Made by a program: the position numbers and the translations under genes
Source of the DNA: Sphaerolaimus hirsutus
Lineage: Eukaryota; Nematoda; Chromadorea; Monhysterida; Sphaerolaimidae
Length of the DNA stretch: 64,000 nucleotides
Reading direction: 5' to 3'
Assembly (NCBI GenBank): GCA_964036195.1
Contig: OZ038457.1
Location: 27,166,787 to 27,230,786, forward strand
The notes under the pieces: model-generated
The model's database searches: none
What the model was told of the DNA's origin: nothing
The model's input: only the letters and a program-made list of their open reading frames with translations
In this document: piece after piece, positions 44,901-57,500 of the stretch
Position numbering within the stretch: the stretch's first letter is position 1
Layout: each line of letters begins with the position of its first letter

Positions 44901-46603
44901 GACAAGAAAAACGGTAAGTGGTAGAGAAAGTTGTAGATGGCACAACACATGTGACATGACAAAGCACGAACGATTATACCCACCACTTATTTTACCATTT
45001 TTCTTGTCACTTTTCCACGTCACTTCCACTTTGCGGAATTGGAACCATTCTCATTGTATCAGTCGCACAATTTCGATTTCAGTCTCTGAGGCGTTCAAGC
45101 TGTTTCAATCGCAAATTTTAGCAATTAAAACAAAATTGCCGGAAAAGAGTGACATTTGCGCATTCGTCGATGAATATGGGTAAAAAGCTTATACATTTTA
45201 ATAAAAATTAAATGAACCAAAAAGGCATCCCACATTTTACAGCACACTGAATGATCTACCGAAATTCTTATCAAAATGTGACTATTGCATCTCGATTTTA
45301 CCACATACAAATGCCACAGATGGCCTTTTCAATAGAGAAATGCTAAAAAATTGCAATGCAAAGGTTAGAGCAACTAAAATGAAATATTGTTATCAGCTAT
45401 CGGACTTCCTTCCTTCATCCTTCAAACACATTATGAAATATTGGCACTGAGCCAAAATAAATTACAATTGTTCTCGCATAAAAAAATTGCGACTGAAAAA
45501 ATTACCGGTGACCTGAACGGAGTCGGTCCGTTCAAATTCGGATTTAAGACATAATTCATTTAAGACATTTAATAATCGTACCTAGTGGAACAAAATCATA
45601 TAGTGAAAAGTCCGTCAACTTTTTTTACTTGTCTGACTGCGCGCTATACAAAGTGTGTTACCGTAGTTTGATGAATAATCACATGAAACATAATGCACCA
45701 TATTCACCAACAGTGAGAAATATGCTGTGATGAGAAGATTTTTTATTCAGATGGAACATGGTAAATTCATTTGTAAAGTGCGACGTCAGCGGACTACCTA
45801 AGTACTTTGTACCTCCATAAATGGTTCATTTTTCCTAGTTTTGTACCTTCGTTAAGGTATAAACTACTTACCTATACAAAATTGCTAGAAAAATCTCGAT
45901 AAAGATAAATTATTCGCAGAAAAGTGTATTTATGAATATTGGAAGGGGTAATGTAGTGAATGAAACTGAGATACTCAACGCGCTGGGGTTAGTTCAAAAT
46001 TGCTTTAAAATACAAATATTGGCAATCATCCAAGTGTGGAAAATACAGGAACAAATGGATAAGTCATGCAATTTTGGATGTATTTGAGCAAGAGCCGTTG
46101 CCGAAGTGCAGCCAACTATGGCAGCATGAAAACGTAGGTTCACTCGGTTCCTACACACACCAGTTGACAAGGACATCCAACGTCGACTGGTTCCCGTCCC
46201 AATCCAAAGCTTGCTCGCGAGTAGACGAACAACGTTCAAATGCAAATGTGTTGAATCAAGTTGCAAATAAAAAGCTGCATCGTTCAAACAGATATTGCAG
46301 TGTGCAATGTGCAAGGCAGGCATGAAGTAAATATTTTACGGTGTTTATGTTATGCTAGCTTTGAATTGGGATGGGAACCAGTTGACATTCGTTGTCTTTG
46401 TCAACTAGTGTGTGTAGCGCCAATCCAATCTAAAAATGTCTAAATATCACTAAACATCATAACAAACGAAGGTCACTATTACCCCGCACGTTTCCGGTAT
46501 AACGATAGCAAGTATGGCAATAGACACATTCGTTCGGAATTGGCACAAACACGTGAAAGGAGAAAAGATTTTGTACGAAGTTGACTGGGACAAACATTAT
46601 TGA
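41944..46603 (+). CDS. D-2-hydroxyacid dehydrogenase (glyoxylate/hydroxypyruvate reductase-like), 320 aa
   Basis: Nine exons join without a frame break: 41944-42079, 42581-42681, 43201-43340, 43403-43485, 45083-45179, 45243-45363, 45920-45987, 46049-46133 and 46472-46603. The family oxidises or reduces 2-hydroxy/2-keto acids with NAD(P). The protein shows a substrate-side segment FVQCSWAGVN (62-71), MAEYALGHVIARER (99-112), the Rossmann loop G-F-G-E-I-G (146-151), and ILPHTNATDGLF near 205. The catalytic set is R235 (NIGRGN), E264 (FEQEPLP) and H283 (TPHVSG). The length is normal for the short animal and bacterial forms. I chose ATG 41944 because the frame then matches the family N-terminus. 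Introns 2, 4 and 8 are filled with MITEs. It is probably cytosolic; no targeting peptide is seen. Confidence 0.9.
43571..44726. mobile_element. TA-target C-rich MITE in dehydrogenase intron 4
   Basis: The ends CCGTATTACCTCGAATTATC and TATTTCGAGGTAATACGG are flanked by TA. Long C runs lie inside. It is itself interrupted by the hAT-like MITE at 43741-44453. Confidence 0.8.
43741..44453. mobile_element. hAT-like MITE nested in a C-rich MITE
   Basis: The ends TAGGGTTGGAAAAAAATCG and CGCTTGCCAACCCTA are flanked by a perfect 8-bp duplication ATCTGTAC (43733-43740 and 44454-44461). Repeats of AAAAAATCGATTTTTTT lie near both ends. Confidence 0.92.
44876..45048. repeat. Family B inverted repeat in dehydrogenase intron 4
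   Basis: GGTAAATTCCACAAGTG on the left and CACTTTGCGGAATTGGAACC on the right are the family B ends. The interior is AAGTGACAAG-like with inverted arms. It ends about 35 bp before the exon 5 acceptor and does not supply the splice site itself. Confidence 0.6.
46151..46417. mobile_element. MITE, CACACACCAGTTGACA family
   Basis: The ends CTACACACACCAGTTGACAA and TTGTCAACTAGTGTGTGTAG are inverted repeats. A related copy is at 20304-20536. It fills most of the last intron of the dehydrogenase gene. Confidence 0.75.
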
Positions 46604-46654
46604 TGTGGATGCAGTGATATGCAGAATTATTTGTGATGAATTGATACGTTTTGA

Positions 46655-46660
46655 AATAAA
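46655..46660 (+). promoter_or_regulatory. Polyadenylation signal of the dehydrogenase gene
   Basis: AATAAA lies 52 bp after the stop codon at 46601-46603, a normal distance. Confidence 0.6.
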
Positions 46661-47315
46661 TTATTTGATTATTAGAATATGTCTTCCAGCCTTATGTCTA
46701 GTGAACTTGCGCTGACAGGTCTGCATGCTAAACAAAAAGTGCGACCATATGTTATCGAATGAAAAGAACTTCAACAGGTGAAAATGTGGCTAGAAATGAA
46801 TATCGCTACGTAAAAAAATCCTCCACTAAATGAGCCCGATGTTACAATGTTACACTTACGTAGAAATAGATTGTTGTTTTTTATTCAGTTGATGTACGGT
46901 AAACTTTAAAAAAGAACGTGTCCTCAGAAATGTATGTGAAGTTGGCCTACGTCCAAGTTCTCTGCTGAGCTTTATGCGAACGAGAGTTTTTCCCCAATTT
47001 TTGCGCCATATCGCTAAAATTTGCTTCATTTTGCTGATGTTCACTTTCATAATCGCTATTTTCATCTATATACATGGTTATATACCTATTTTTAGCAATG
47101 TTTCACCTATTTGATCTTTCACCTAATGTTTTTGATCTATTTTTTACCCATTTTTTGACGATTTCGAAATTTTGGCCAGCTGCCAAGTTCACTCAAGGGC
47201 CAGTGGACTTAAACCACCAGCCAGTGGACTTTGCACATAATTAAAAACTAAAACAAAAACGGTAAACTAACGAAAGAAATTTTAAAAACATTTGAACCAA
47301 GGCAAATTCGTCCAA
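46661..47315. other. Intergenic, no gene seen
   Basis: This is the gap between the dehydrogenase and FAAH. No promoter motif stands out. Confidence 0.5.
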
Positions 47316-48474
47316 ATGGGCAACAAATCGTCATCGTGGAAAAAGCACGTTGAGAAGGAGCAAAGACGACGCCAAGAGACCGTGGAAAAACTGCGACAGC
47401 GCATATCTGATGTCGAAAGTGAAGAATCGCGCTTTTGGGAACAGATCGATCAGTGTGAAAGTGCATTGCAACTGGCCGGTAGGTATAGGGGGTTTTCAGT
47501 GAACCCTTTGGGGAGTTGGCACAATGCCAAGAAAAGATATTCTGGTTTCCTTAGGCAAGTCTCGCACCGCGTGAGATTTCAGACAACTTTCCCAAGTGTC
47601 AAGTGTCACTCATTGACCACTTAGTTCGTTTGCCACTTGCAAGTTGCGGCATTACTCACCACTTACCAACCATTCCCCTTGCCAACTATCAACTTGCAAA
47701 ATTCACCCCCGTGTAGATCTACTGCGCGCTGGCAAAGTGCCAGTAATAGCCGCCCTGCACTTCTACCAAAAAAGGGCACTTAACGCACATGAACAAACGA
47801 ATTGCGTCACGGAATTTCTGCTTGAAGCTGAATCAAGTGCGATCAGATTGGACACTGAATATGAGGGAGTGGAGAAAGATAGGAGACCACCCCTCTTTGG
47901 GTTGCCATTCAGTGTGAAGGAACATTTTGAGGTGATATTAAGTGAATTTTTGTGACGTTTCTGCCTGGTGGCAGTGCCGCACCCTGTAAAGTAAAGTGTA
48001 AAATGTAACACAAATTTGTCAAATGTCAGGCAAAATGTCAAGTGCGGTGATAAAATCTTTTATTATCTATTTTATTCGCATTTTACATGTCATTTGACAC
48101 TCCACAGGGTGCGGTACTGCGCCCTGGTACCGAATCCGCAATTGAGGCGTCTACTTCTAAAAGTCGACAAGTCCAAAATATGGAAATTTCGAGTTAAGCC
48201 CGGAAACGTCATCTGGGGCTACTTCCGCACATTTTTATCATTTTCCATAAAAATTTTTGACCCAGGGGCGGGGTGCGGGGGGGGGCTGCTGCCCCGCCCC
48301 CTCCCGGGGTGAGACCTAAAAGTCACGGAAAATGCAATTTTTTCCAATACATTTTTCGAGGTTTCGCGCAATTTCTTCCCCATACATTGTATTTTTAGCG
48401 CATCGGTCCCCGTAAACAAATATCCTTGAAAATGAACACAATTTTGCGATTTTCGCTGCATATGTATGCATATT

Positions 48475-48514
<40 letters not shown>

Positions 48515-51500
48515 GGTTCCTGCGCTGGCTCCAACGCCAATAGCGCCATGCCGTGGCGCCTTGGTATGGCGCTAGCGCCAAAACACCTTTCTGTCCCTAT
48601 ATAGGGAAAAAAAATTTAGGGGGGGGGGCTGAGCCCCCCACCGCTTGCCGGCCCCCGTAAACAAGCAGCCCCCCCCCCGCTCAAAAATCCCGGATACGTC
48701 CCTGTTTTGACCTCACATGCCCATATGGCAAAGTGCCAAATTTGACATTATTTGGGGAAAATGCAAAAATTTCGGGCAACTAGTCGACAAGTCCATCCTC
48801 CTCGTCCTTTTTTATTGCAAAAAATAGCACGAAATGTGATATGTTCGTCATGGACAGCTACTTCTAAAAGTCGACAAGTCCATAAATTGCCCATAAGGCA
48901 GCTTCGTCGTCGCTGGGAACAAAAATGTTCTCTGGCGTAAGATAGCGACAAGTCCATTTCTCTCCCAAAAACAGTTTTGCTATGGAAATTTATGGACACC
49001 CCATTTTTCACATATAGGTTGAGAGCAGGGGCTGAAAATTTGACACTTTATTGTCAACATATGGAACATAATGGAAAACATGAGAGAGCCAAATTGGACA
49101 CGCACCACGGGCCTGGAATTGGATTGGAAACTTGAAATGCGATTTACTCAAAATCACATTTTGTGGACTTGTCGACTTTTAGAAGTAGAGGCCTCAATTT
49201 GATAATTTGCTTGTTCAGTGTTGAGTAAGTATACAAGTGACAAGTTAACTAAGTGACAGGTAGATTTCAAAATCAAAATACTGCTCATCCTATCATATTC
49301 GAATCCAAGCTGAATCCAACTTAGCTCCCCTTAAAACGTGAAATTCTTTAAAAAAAAGTTTTTATAAATTTTGCAGCTGCGGAATCACATATCAACATTC
49401 GGATACGCACATCGGCTGGCTGAAAATGCGGTCGATTCGGATGCTGTCATGGTTGAGATGCTTCGGCGGTCTGGAGCCATTCCCTTTGTCAGGACAAACA
49501 TACCTATGGTAAGTGTGTGCAGGGACATACGCAGGATTTTTGAGCGGGGGGGGGGCGGATTGTATACGGAGCCCGGCGAATGGGGGGGGCGGTGCCCCCC
49601 CCCTAAATTTTGGCCCCATAGTAAAGGAATGGAGCCATGGCGCTGGCGCCATTTGTAGGCGCCAGCGCCATGGCAGTATTGGCGTTGGCATTGGCGCCAA
49701 CGTCTACTATTTATATAGGTGACTAGGCATTTATACCTATATATATATCGTACTTGGACCATGTTGGGCGCTTTTGTAGTGCTGTAAGACTCCGTATTAA
49801 TTAATGGGAGGGGTATTTGCGCGCTTGCACGCAAAAAAATTTCCAAGTGCCTGCAAAATCGGTTTACAAAAGTGCCATTTCTGGCACATTTTTATGTCCG
49901 GCCCCGGAACGGGGGGGGGCGGCCGCCCCCCCCCCCCCCCCTGCGTACGTCCTTGAGTGTGTGTACCATGGCTTAGTTCAACTTCAATTGAAATGCAAGG
50001 GGATTGTTAGCGTTTTATTTTATTCGCTTACTCGCGTATCTGATGCCTTGCGTTCTAATTGGATTTGGCCCCAAAATTGCAACATCATAAATATTTAAAT
50101 ATGCCGTATTTTTGCTTGGATAATTTCTCCCTTGAAAAATTCACCCCCTGTTAGACGAGTGTGAAAAAATTCCATTTGAATAATCCTACCTTTTGGCATA
50201 TGATCCATTCTTGTTGCCCAATTTGAAAAGAATGACTTGTTATTCCGTTAATAAATCATATTTCGAGTTGATAGAAACATGCTCGAAAATTGTAACGAAA
50301 TAGAAGTTCCCCCTTGAATAGCTTCTCTACAAAAACGTCTGGCGAAAAAAATAATTCACCATGAGAATTAAATATCGACTACACAACACACTAATCTCCC
50401 CCAAATTCAGGGAATGGTCTCGTTCAACTGCTCCAACCCAATCTACGGTGTGAGCACGCACCCCCAAAACAAAGATCGCACTTGCGGGGGGTCCTCCGGG
50501 GGAGAGGGCGCCATCTTGGCATTGAAGGCGGCACCTTTTGGGTCGGTTTGGCATTTTTTGAGCAAAAATTTCTTGAGCATTTAAGTAAATAATTACATTT
50601 TTCGATTCACGGAAATTTATTGTTAAAATGCAGGATTGGTACAGATGGCGGGGGGAGTATTCGACTCCCAGCGGCTTTTTGCGGTGTGGCCGGCTTGAAA
50701 GTGGGTTTTTTTATTAGACTGGAAAGTGAATGTGCAAACCTCTATCTTGTAAATAATGGCAAATGTCATAGAATGTGTTTCAAACAAAAGAAATCGAACT
50801 GTTGTTCTGATTTAGGGTTCAAACGGGATTGACTTTTCGGGATCGGGCTCGGGATCGGGATTCACTTTTTGAGATTTCGGGATCGGGATTGGGGTTTCGG
50901 GATCGGGATCGGGATTGGTATTTTGAGATTTCGGGATCGGGATCGGGATTGGCCGGGATTGGGGTCACGGGATCGTGATTGGGATTGGCATTTTTTCGGG
51001 ATCGGGATTGGGGTCTAGGGATAGAGATTTTCGTTACTGTTCTGGCATTCACAGTTGTTCATAAAGGTCTCAAAACACTGTTGGATGCCAGAAAAGTGAC
51101 ATAAAATGGACGCTGGGGGTTTGCGTTCACATTTTTGCACGCAAAAATGTCATTTTTCACTTTTTAATATTTTCACTATTTTTTCCGGGATCGGGATCCC
51201 GGACTTGGGAGATTCTCGGGATCGGGATTTGAAAGTTTTCGGGATCGGGATCGGGATTGGTATTTTTGGATTTCGGGATCGGGATTGGGGTTTCGGGATC
51301 GGGATCAGGACTGCTAAATCCCGGAATTTCACGGGATCCGGGATCGGGATCGGGATCCCGTTTGAACCCTATTCTGAATTACATTTTTTCTGTTCAAACT
51401 CTACATTAAGGCAATTTGTAAAAACTGGTTGTCATTTTTTTATTTAACTAATTGAAATTTGTTCAATTTGAATTTGAATCTCACACATTGCCCGCAGCCA

Positions 51501-54500
51501 ACGAGCACGAGGGTTTCTCAAAGGGGGGTGCCAGCCAATTTGCCGGGGGTGGTAGTGTTGGGCATCACCTGCGGCCCCATGGCTCCACACGCGGACACTT
51601 TGGCTGAGGTTATGAGGTAAATCATGTGTTTCGGTTGGTACCCGTAGCACACCTTGTTACTAGGGATGGAAACCGTTTAAAAAACCGCTTTTTAAAGGGG
51701 TAAATTTAGACATTTACGGTCTTTTTGGAAAAAGCAAAAATAACGCTTTTATTTTAAAAAATAGGGCCGTTAAAAAGCCGCTTTTGTCCATCTATAGTTG
51801 TTACTGTTGTGCAGGTTTAAGGTTGTTGTGAAATATCTCGTTTTTGGCGAAATTATCACTTTTAAAAGTAATTTTTCACGTCACAGAGCCACTTTGAGTC
51901 CGGCTGCGATGACAATGGACCCTTATTATCTGTGTGTGCCATTCCGCGATGAAGTTTGTTGTCTTTTTATTCAGGGGTATATGAGTTTGGGCGTAGGGTT
52001 GTAATTATATCGTATTATATGGTATTTATTCGTGACGAATCTATTGATCAGACTGAACGTTATGCAGGCTGTTACTGTATTTTGATGAATAAAGACTGGT
52101 GGAAAATTGTGCACCAGTTCACTGTACTGAAAGCGACGTAATTTAGAAATGTCGAATGTCAAACATTTTGAGAGAAAAAGCCTCGTCAAGTATCGATAAT
52201 TGGACAAACACTTCGCTTCAAACCCAATTGTAGCTAGGTATATACGCTTCAGACTGTTTAAGGCAGAAAAAGTTTTCAGGTGCCAATTGCACATGATAAC
52301 ACACGATAACGCTTGTTCCACATGATCCACAGTGATAGCCCCTCTCCTGCCTGACCCGTGCTTTCATATCACCCCATTGCCCCCCAGATGTACGCAAGCG
52401 CGGAACCCCTTCGCATCGGCTACTACCACTCCGACGGCTTCTTCCAGTGCACCCCCGCCGTGCAGAGGGCCGTGGCTCTGGCAAAGGACACCCTACAGGC
52501 GGAGGGCCACCAGTTGGGTAAGTGCGCTTGGAAATGTTGCAAATAATATTTGGGGAATGTAGGTACATTTTGGAGGTGTCATGCTTGGATAGGATAGCTG
52601 GAGATAATGGCATTGTGCCAATGGAGCAGTGCCGCGAGTGAACAATAGCGGACTGCATGGATAGATTTCAAAGGACATTGCCGTCGCCGCATTAAAACCC
52701 TTTTGGTGACTAGAGCCCAGCCGCCACTTGTGTCCAACGCTATTAGAGGGGCACGGGTTCGATTCCCGCCTGTGGCAGTGCAAATTTTGAACTCTTACTT
52801 TAGTGATAAGTAAAGTAAATAGAAGCGTGGTAAGCGAAGTGACAAGTGTCAAAAAAGTTCCACCCAACGCAGTGCGGTGGGACTTCCCGGACACGGAGCG
52901 AGCGCTGCGTCTGTTCTTGAACATGTTCATGCCCGCCGCCGGCCAGGGCATAAAAACTCTCTTTGATAAAGATGGTTAGTATACCATTGTACACGGTGCA
53001 AGGTCGCCATGATTTCGATCGTTTTGGTGGTGTAGCTGAAGATATGGCTCTCGTAAAAAAATCGTGCCGAACTTGATGTGGAAGCAGTTTAGTCAAAAAT
53101 GGGCATTTGCAAATGTCGGAATTTTCCATTTGTAAAATGAACATACTTAAAATACAAATCAATTCAGGTAATTTCTACGAGCCACTTCTGGCGGAGCACC
53201 TTCTGCTTGTGCGACTGCCATTTTGGTTGAAACACTTTATTGGCTTGGTGCTCAAGTGGTCCAGATGTCCCTTTTTTGCCAGGATTTCCAAGGCACTTTT
53301 ATGGATGAGGTATGTTTATATACCGGGCGGACTTGATATCTGCACTCGCGTATATTTATGTCTCATGCTGGATGTGTACCAATGTTAATTGAATTGCGAT
53401 TTGTGTAAAAAAAGATGAAAAATAACATTGTTGTGAATACGTTTACATTGACATTATAACAGCAATGGATTTTTTCAACTAATTTTGATCCTATCATCTT
53501 TTCAAAAGCAGCGTTTGTATTTAATCAATCATTTACATCAATTTTTCAAGTCGAATCTCTAATCCCGTTTATCACACCCCGAAGCACCGATGCAAACACT
53601 CTCCGTGCCGTGTATCAAGAATGTCTGGAATTTCGCCGCGAAATGACCGACAATTGGCTGGAGCGCTCCATCGACGCCGTTTTGACGCCGGCGTATTTTG
53701 GCGTGGCGCCAAGTCACACTTTGCCGGACAGGTGCCACTCACAGACCCTGGAAAATGCCCTGGGAAATGTTAAATGTCATGCAGATGTTCAAAAGTCATG
53801 TAAAATGCCCTGTAAATGGCAAATGAGTTGCCATTTTCCAGGGCGTTTAAACGACTTTAGACACTTTGCATGACATTTGACATGTTACGAGAGCATTTTA
53901 CAGGGTCTGGTAGTGTCCCCAGGTGTTCTCTGTCTGCCGCATACAGTCCAGTGTGGAATGCGTTGGACTTCGCTGCTGGCACAGTGCCAGTTACCAGAGT
54001 TACTGAACTCGATGAGCAGCAGGTGGGGAATTGTTGCCAGTTTGCGTGTTTTTGTCTATTCACTTGGCTGCACATGTCTGATTTCAGCAAGTATAATTCT
54101 CTGCCTTGAAAATCGGTAATAATGTTTGAACATATTCAAATCCGTCCTGGATAGGCCTCTGCACAAGTAGTTTTATAACGTTAGCACTTTTTGATGAGCG
54201 CAGGCCAATAGCTAGTAGTTCATACAGTCAAAAATGTTCACAATTAATCTACCTGCATAATCATGCGTGGTGGCGCAGATGAGCGGCTACCCGTCCAGTG
54301 ACGTGTGGTACCGGCTCGCCAAGAAGGACCAATCAAAAGGTTCGTCACGCTCACAATTTAACTATTTTTACTTTGTTGAAACATTTTTGCCATCTTTTTT
54401 AAAGAAATCTGAATTTTCAGTCTCTAATTTCTGCAGTTTTCAGTAATTTTTCAATTACTTGCTCAGTGCAGGAAATGCAGTAACGATAATACCCGTAGGC

Positions 54501-57500
54501 AATATTCGGTATTCAAAATTGTCTGCGAGCCCAGGGGCCAGATTTAATTCTCCCTACAGATTTGTAGGGTAGGGCGTACGCCTGATAGATTTTTTTAAGT
54601 TCAGCCGCATCGACGCACATGCACCCAGAGCAAGGCGGTTTGTCAAATATACGAAACCATCCCTTAAGGTCGCCGATATTGCAATATGACGTATATCACT
54701 TCGATTTTGGCACGGAAATCATGATTTCGTCATTACTTGGCCGTCAGCCAATTCGTTTTATATTTTTTTTTGTCGGGCGGGTTACTCGCATAAGTCGCGC
54801 TTTTGTGTAGTCAGGTGGTCACTTTTTTAGTGTTCACTGTCTGCAACCGAAACCATGAGGGCAGCGACAAGAAAGAAATGCATGCGCGAGCGTACAAAAG
54901 CGCGACTTATGCGAGTAACACGCCCGACAAAATAAAATAAAAAGCGAATCGGCAGATGGCCAAGAAATGATGAAATAGTGATTTCCGGGCCAAAATCGAA
55001 GTGATATACGTCAAATTGCAATATCGGCGACCTTAATGGATGGTTTTGTATATTTTACAAACCGCCTTGCTCTCGGTGCATGTGCGTCGATGCGGCTGAA
55101 CTTTAAAAAATTTATCGGGCGTATGCCCTACCCTACAAATCTGTAGGGAGAATTATATCTGGCCCCAGGGGTCTCCAGGATTTTCACCCTCACGGCCGGA
55201 TAGATAGCAAATCACTCCTCCGGAGGGATAGATAGCTGGAAATTTTTCTGGTGGGGTGCTGGCGGGGGCACAATATATAGGCTTTTTCAAGGTTAAGAAG
55301 GCAGAAAGGGGAAAAATCGCTAATAATCAGTTGAAAGTAGCCAAAAGTAGGTATAAAATGGCTAAAAATATGTATATAACCATGTAAACACCTTCCCGGT
55401 CACGTCCGGCACCCTATTTTTGATCGTACTTGTGACACCCTATCTCCAGTTCTTGGGCGCGCCAGAAGCTGAAACTTGGGGGAGATATTGGCGCAACCCC
55501 CCTCTACCTCGCATGAATTAGGGGGGTCGCGCCAATATCTCCCCCAAGTTTCAGCCTCTGCGGCACCCTAGAGCTGGGTATAGGATGTGAGAAGTAAAAT
55601 CAAAAAATGGGTGCCGGACGTGACCGGGAAGGTGTTTATATAGCTGGAAAGCACAATTCTGAAAGTGAAAAACTATAAAAGGTGCGAAAATTAGTGATTT
55701 GGACCGAATATTGGGGCAAAATTTTTCAAAAACCACTCCAGATAGATAGATAGCTGAGCGATTTGGGGGAGGGGGTTTAGGGGGTAGTAGCCAAAAATTT
55801 TGCCTCAGGATTGATAGATAGCTGAGCGGCCTCCGGGATAGATAGATAGCTGGCCGATTTGGGGCGGGCAGCCCCCAGCCCCCCGCCCCCTAAAATGACA
55901 AATGGCAAGTTAAATGATAAATGATGAGTTAAGAGACAAGAGTAAAGTTAAATGACAAATCATTAGTTAAGAGAGATGAGAACATAAGATTTGGATACCA
56001 AAACATAAGATCTGGGTACGAAACAATAAGATTTGGATACACTTGCTTGACTCTGAACTTTACTCTTATCTCTTAACTAATCATTTGTCATTTCACTTTA
56101 CTCTTGTCTCTTAACTCATCATTTATCATATAACTTTACTCTTAACTTGCCATTTGTCATTTTACTTAACTAGGGTTGGGGAACCGAACCGACCCGAACC
56201 GAACCGAGAACCGAGCACTATTTTGGAACCGAGAACCGAGAACCGGAACCGAGCTTGAGAACCGAACCGGAACCGAGAACCGGCACTTATACCCGGAACC
56301 GAAGTAAATACCCGAAAGAACCGACATTTTCCAGGAATCTTAAAGTTTTTAAACAGCGTTTTTTCAACACCTACATCTAAGCCTTTAAGCAGCAGCTGAA
56401 CATCTTGGTGCATGTTCAGAATTGCAAAATTCATCTGTTTGCAAAATGATTGCGCGGGAGCGTGTAATTTCACATATGAAGGGTGTGATTCTAAAAGCAC
56501 CGATCTACAAATTTTTCAAATTTTAGTTAGGACCATTTTTGGGGTCACCATAAAAATGTGCTTCAAAAAAATATATAATATGTGGGGGTGCGAAATTCAA
56601 TTTTGAGATATGGGGGGTCGAAAAAAGCAAAAAAATCACAAAATACAGTTTTTGAAATTTTAAAAGTACCGATCTACAAGCTTTTTCAGCTTTTGTATTT
56701 TTTAAAGTACCGATCTACACACATTTTAGAAAATTGTACTTCTAAATGTACCAATCTGCACTTTATTTTTTGTGCTTCTAAAAGTACCGATGTCAGCTCG
56801 GCACCATTAGCAGCAAAAACTCAATTTGTGCTTTTTTACTATGGGTAAAAGTACCAATCTACATCTATCTGATTTTGTGCTTTAAAATGTACCGATCTAC
56901 ATGCTATTACCAATTTGTTCCTTTAAAATGTACTGTACTACAAAAAAAACTAAATGTTATATAGCTAGTGTTATATGTATAAACAATGATTATACCCATG
57001 CATGTTTATACCCAATAATATGGCCGAAATACCCGTACCCAAAATTCCCATACCCAATACCCATGTATGGGTATTGCATACTCCAAACTTTCAATCGCGA
57101 TAATCTCAAAATCGATTTTTTGTAGATCGGTACTTTTAGAAGCACACCCTTCATATACTCCAGCGACATTACACCTTACAATGAAATCTACAATATCCCA
57201 CCTGAATAAAAGAACAAACATAAAAAATTTCATCATATTTATCAAATTGCTTTGATAAATATGATGAAATTTTTATGTATGTTCATTCATTCAGATGGGA
57301 TATGGTAGATTTCATTGTAAGGTGTAATGTCGCTGCAGTATACACATTATCACTGGTAGTAGTTTTCATTGGTTTTGTGGCAGTTTTAACTGTAGTTGGC
57401 AAAAGTTATTTATGTTTGTACTCAAAATAATATGTGTACTCACTCGCGTACTACATAAATACATTTACGTTTCCTCCAGAAAAAAATACCAGTACTCATT

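Noticed and set aside
52711..52780. Functional tRNA gene
   Set aside because: Only a B box and T-arm are present; no acceptor pairing, anticodon arm or A box could be placed.
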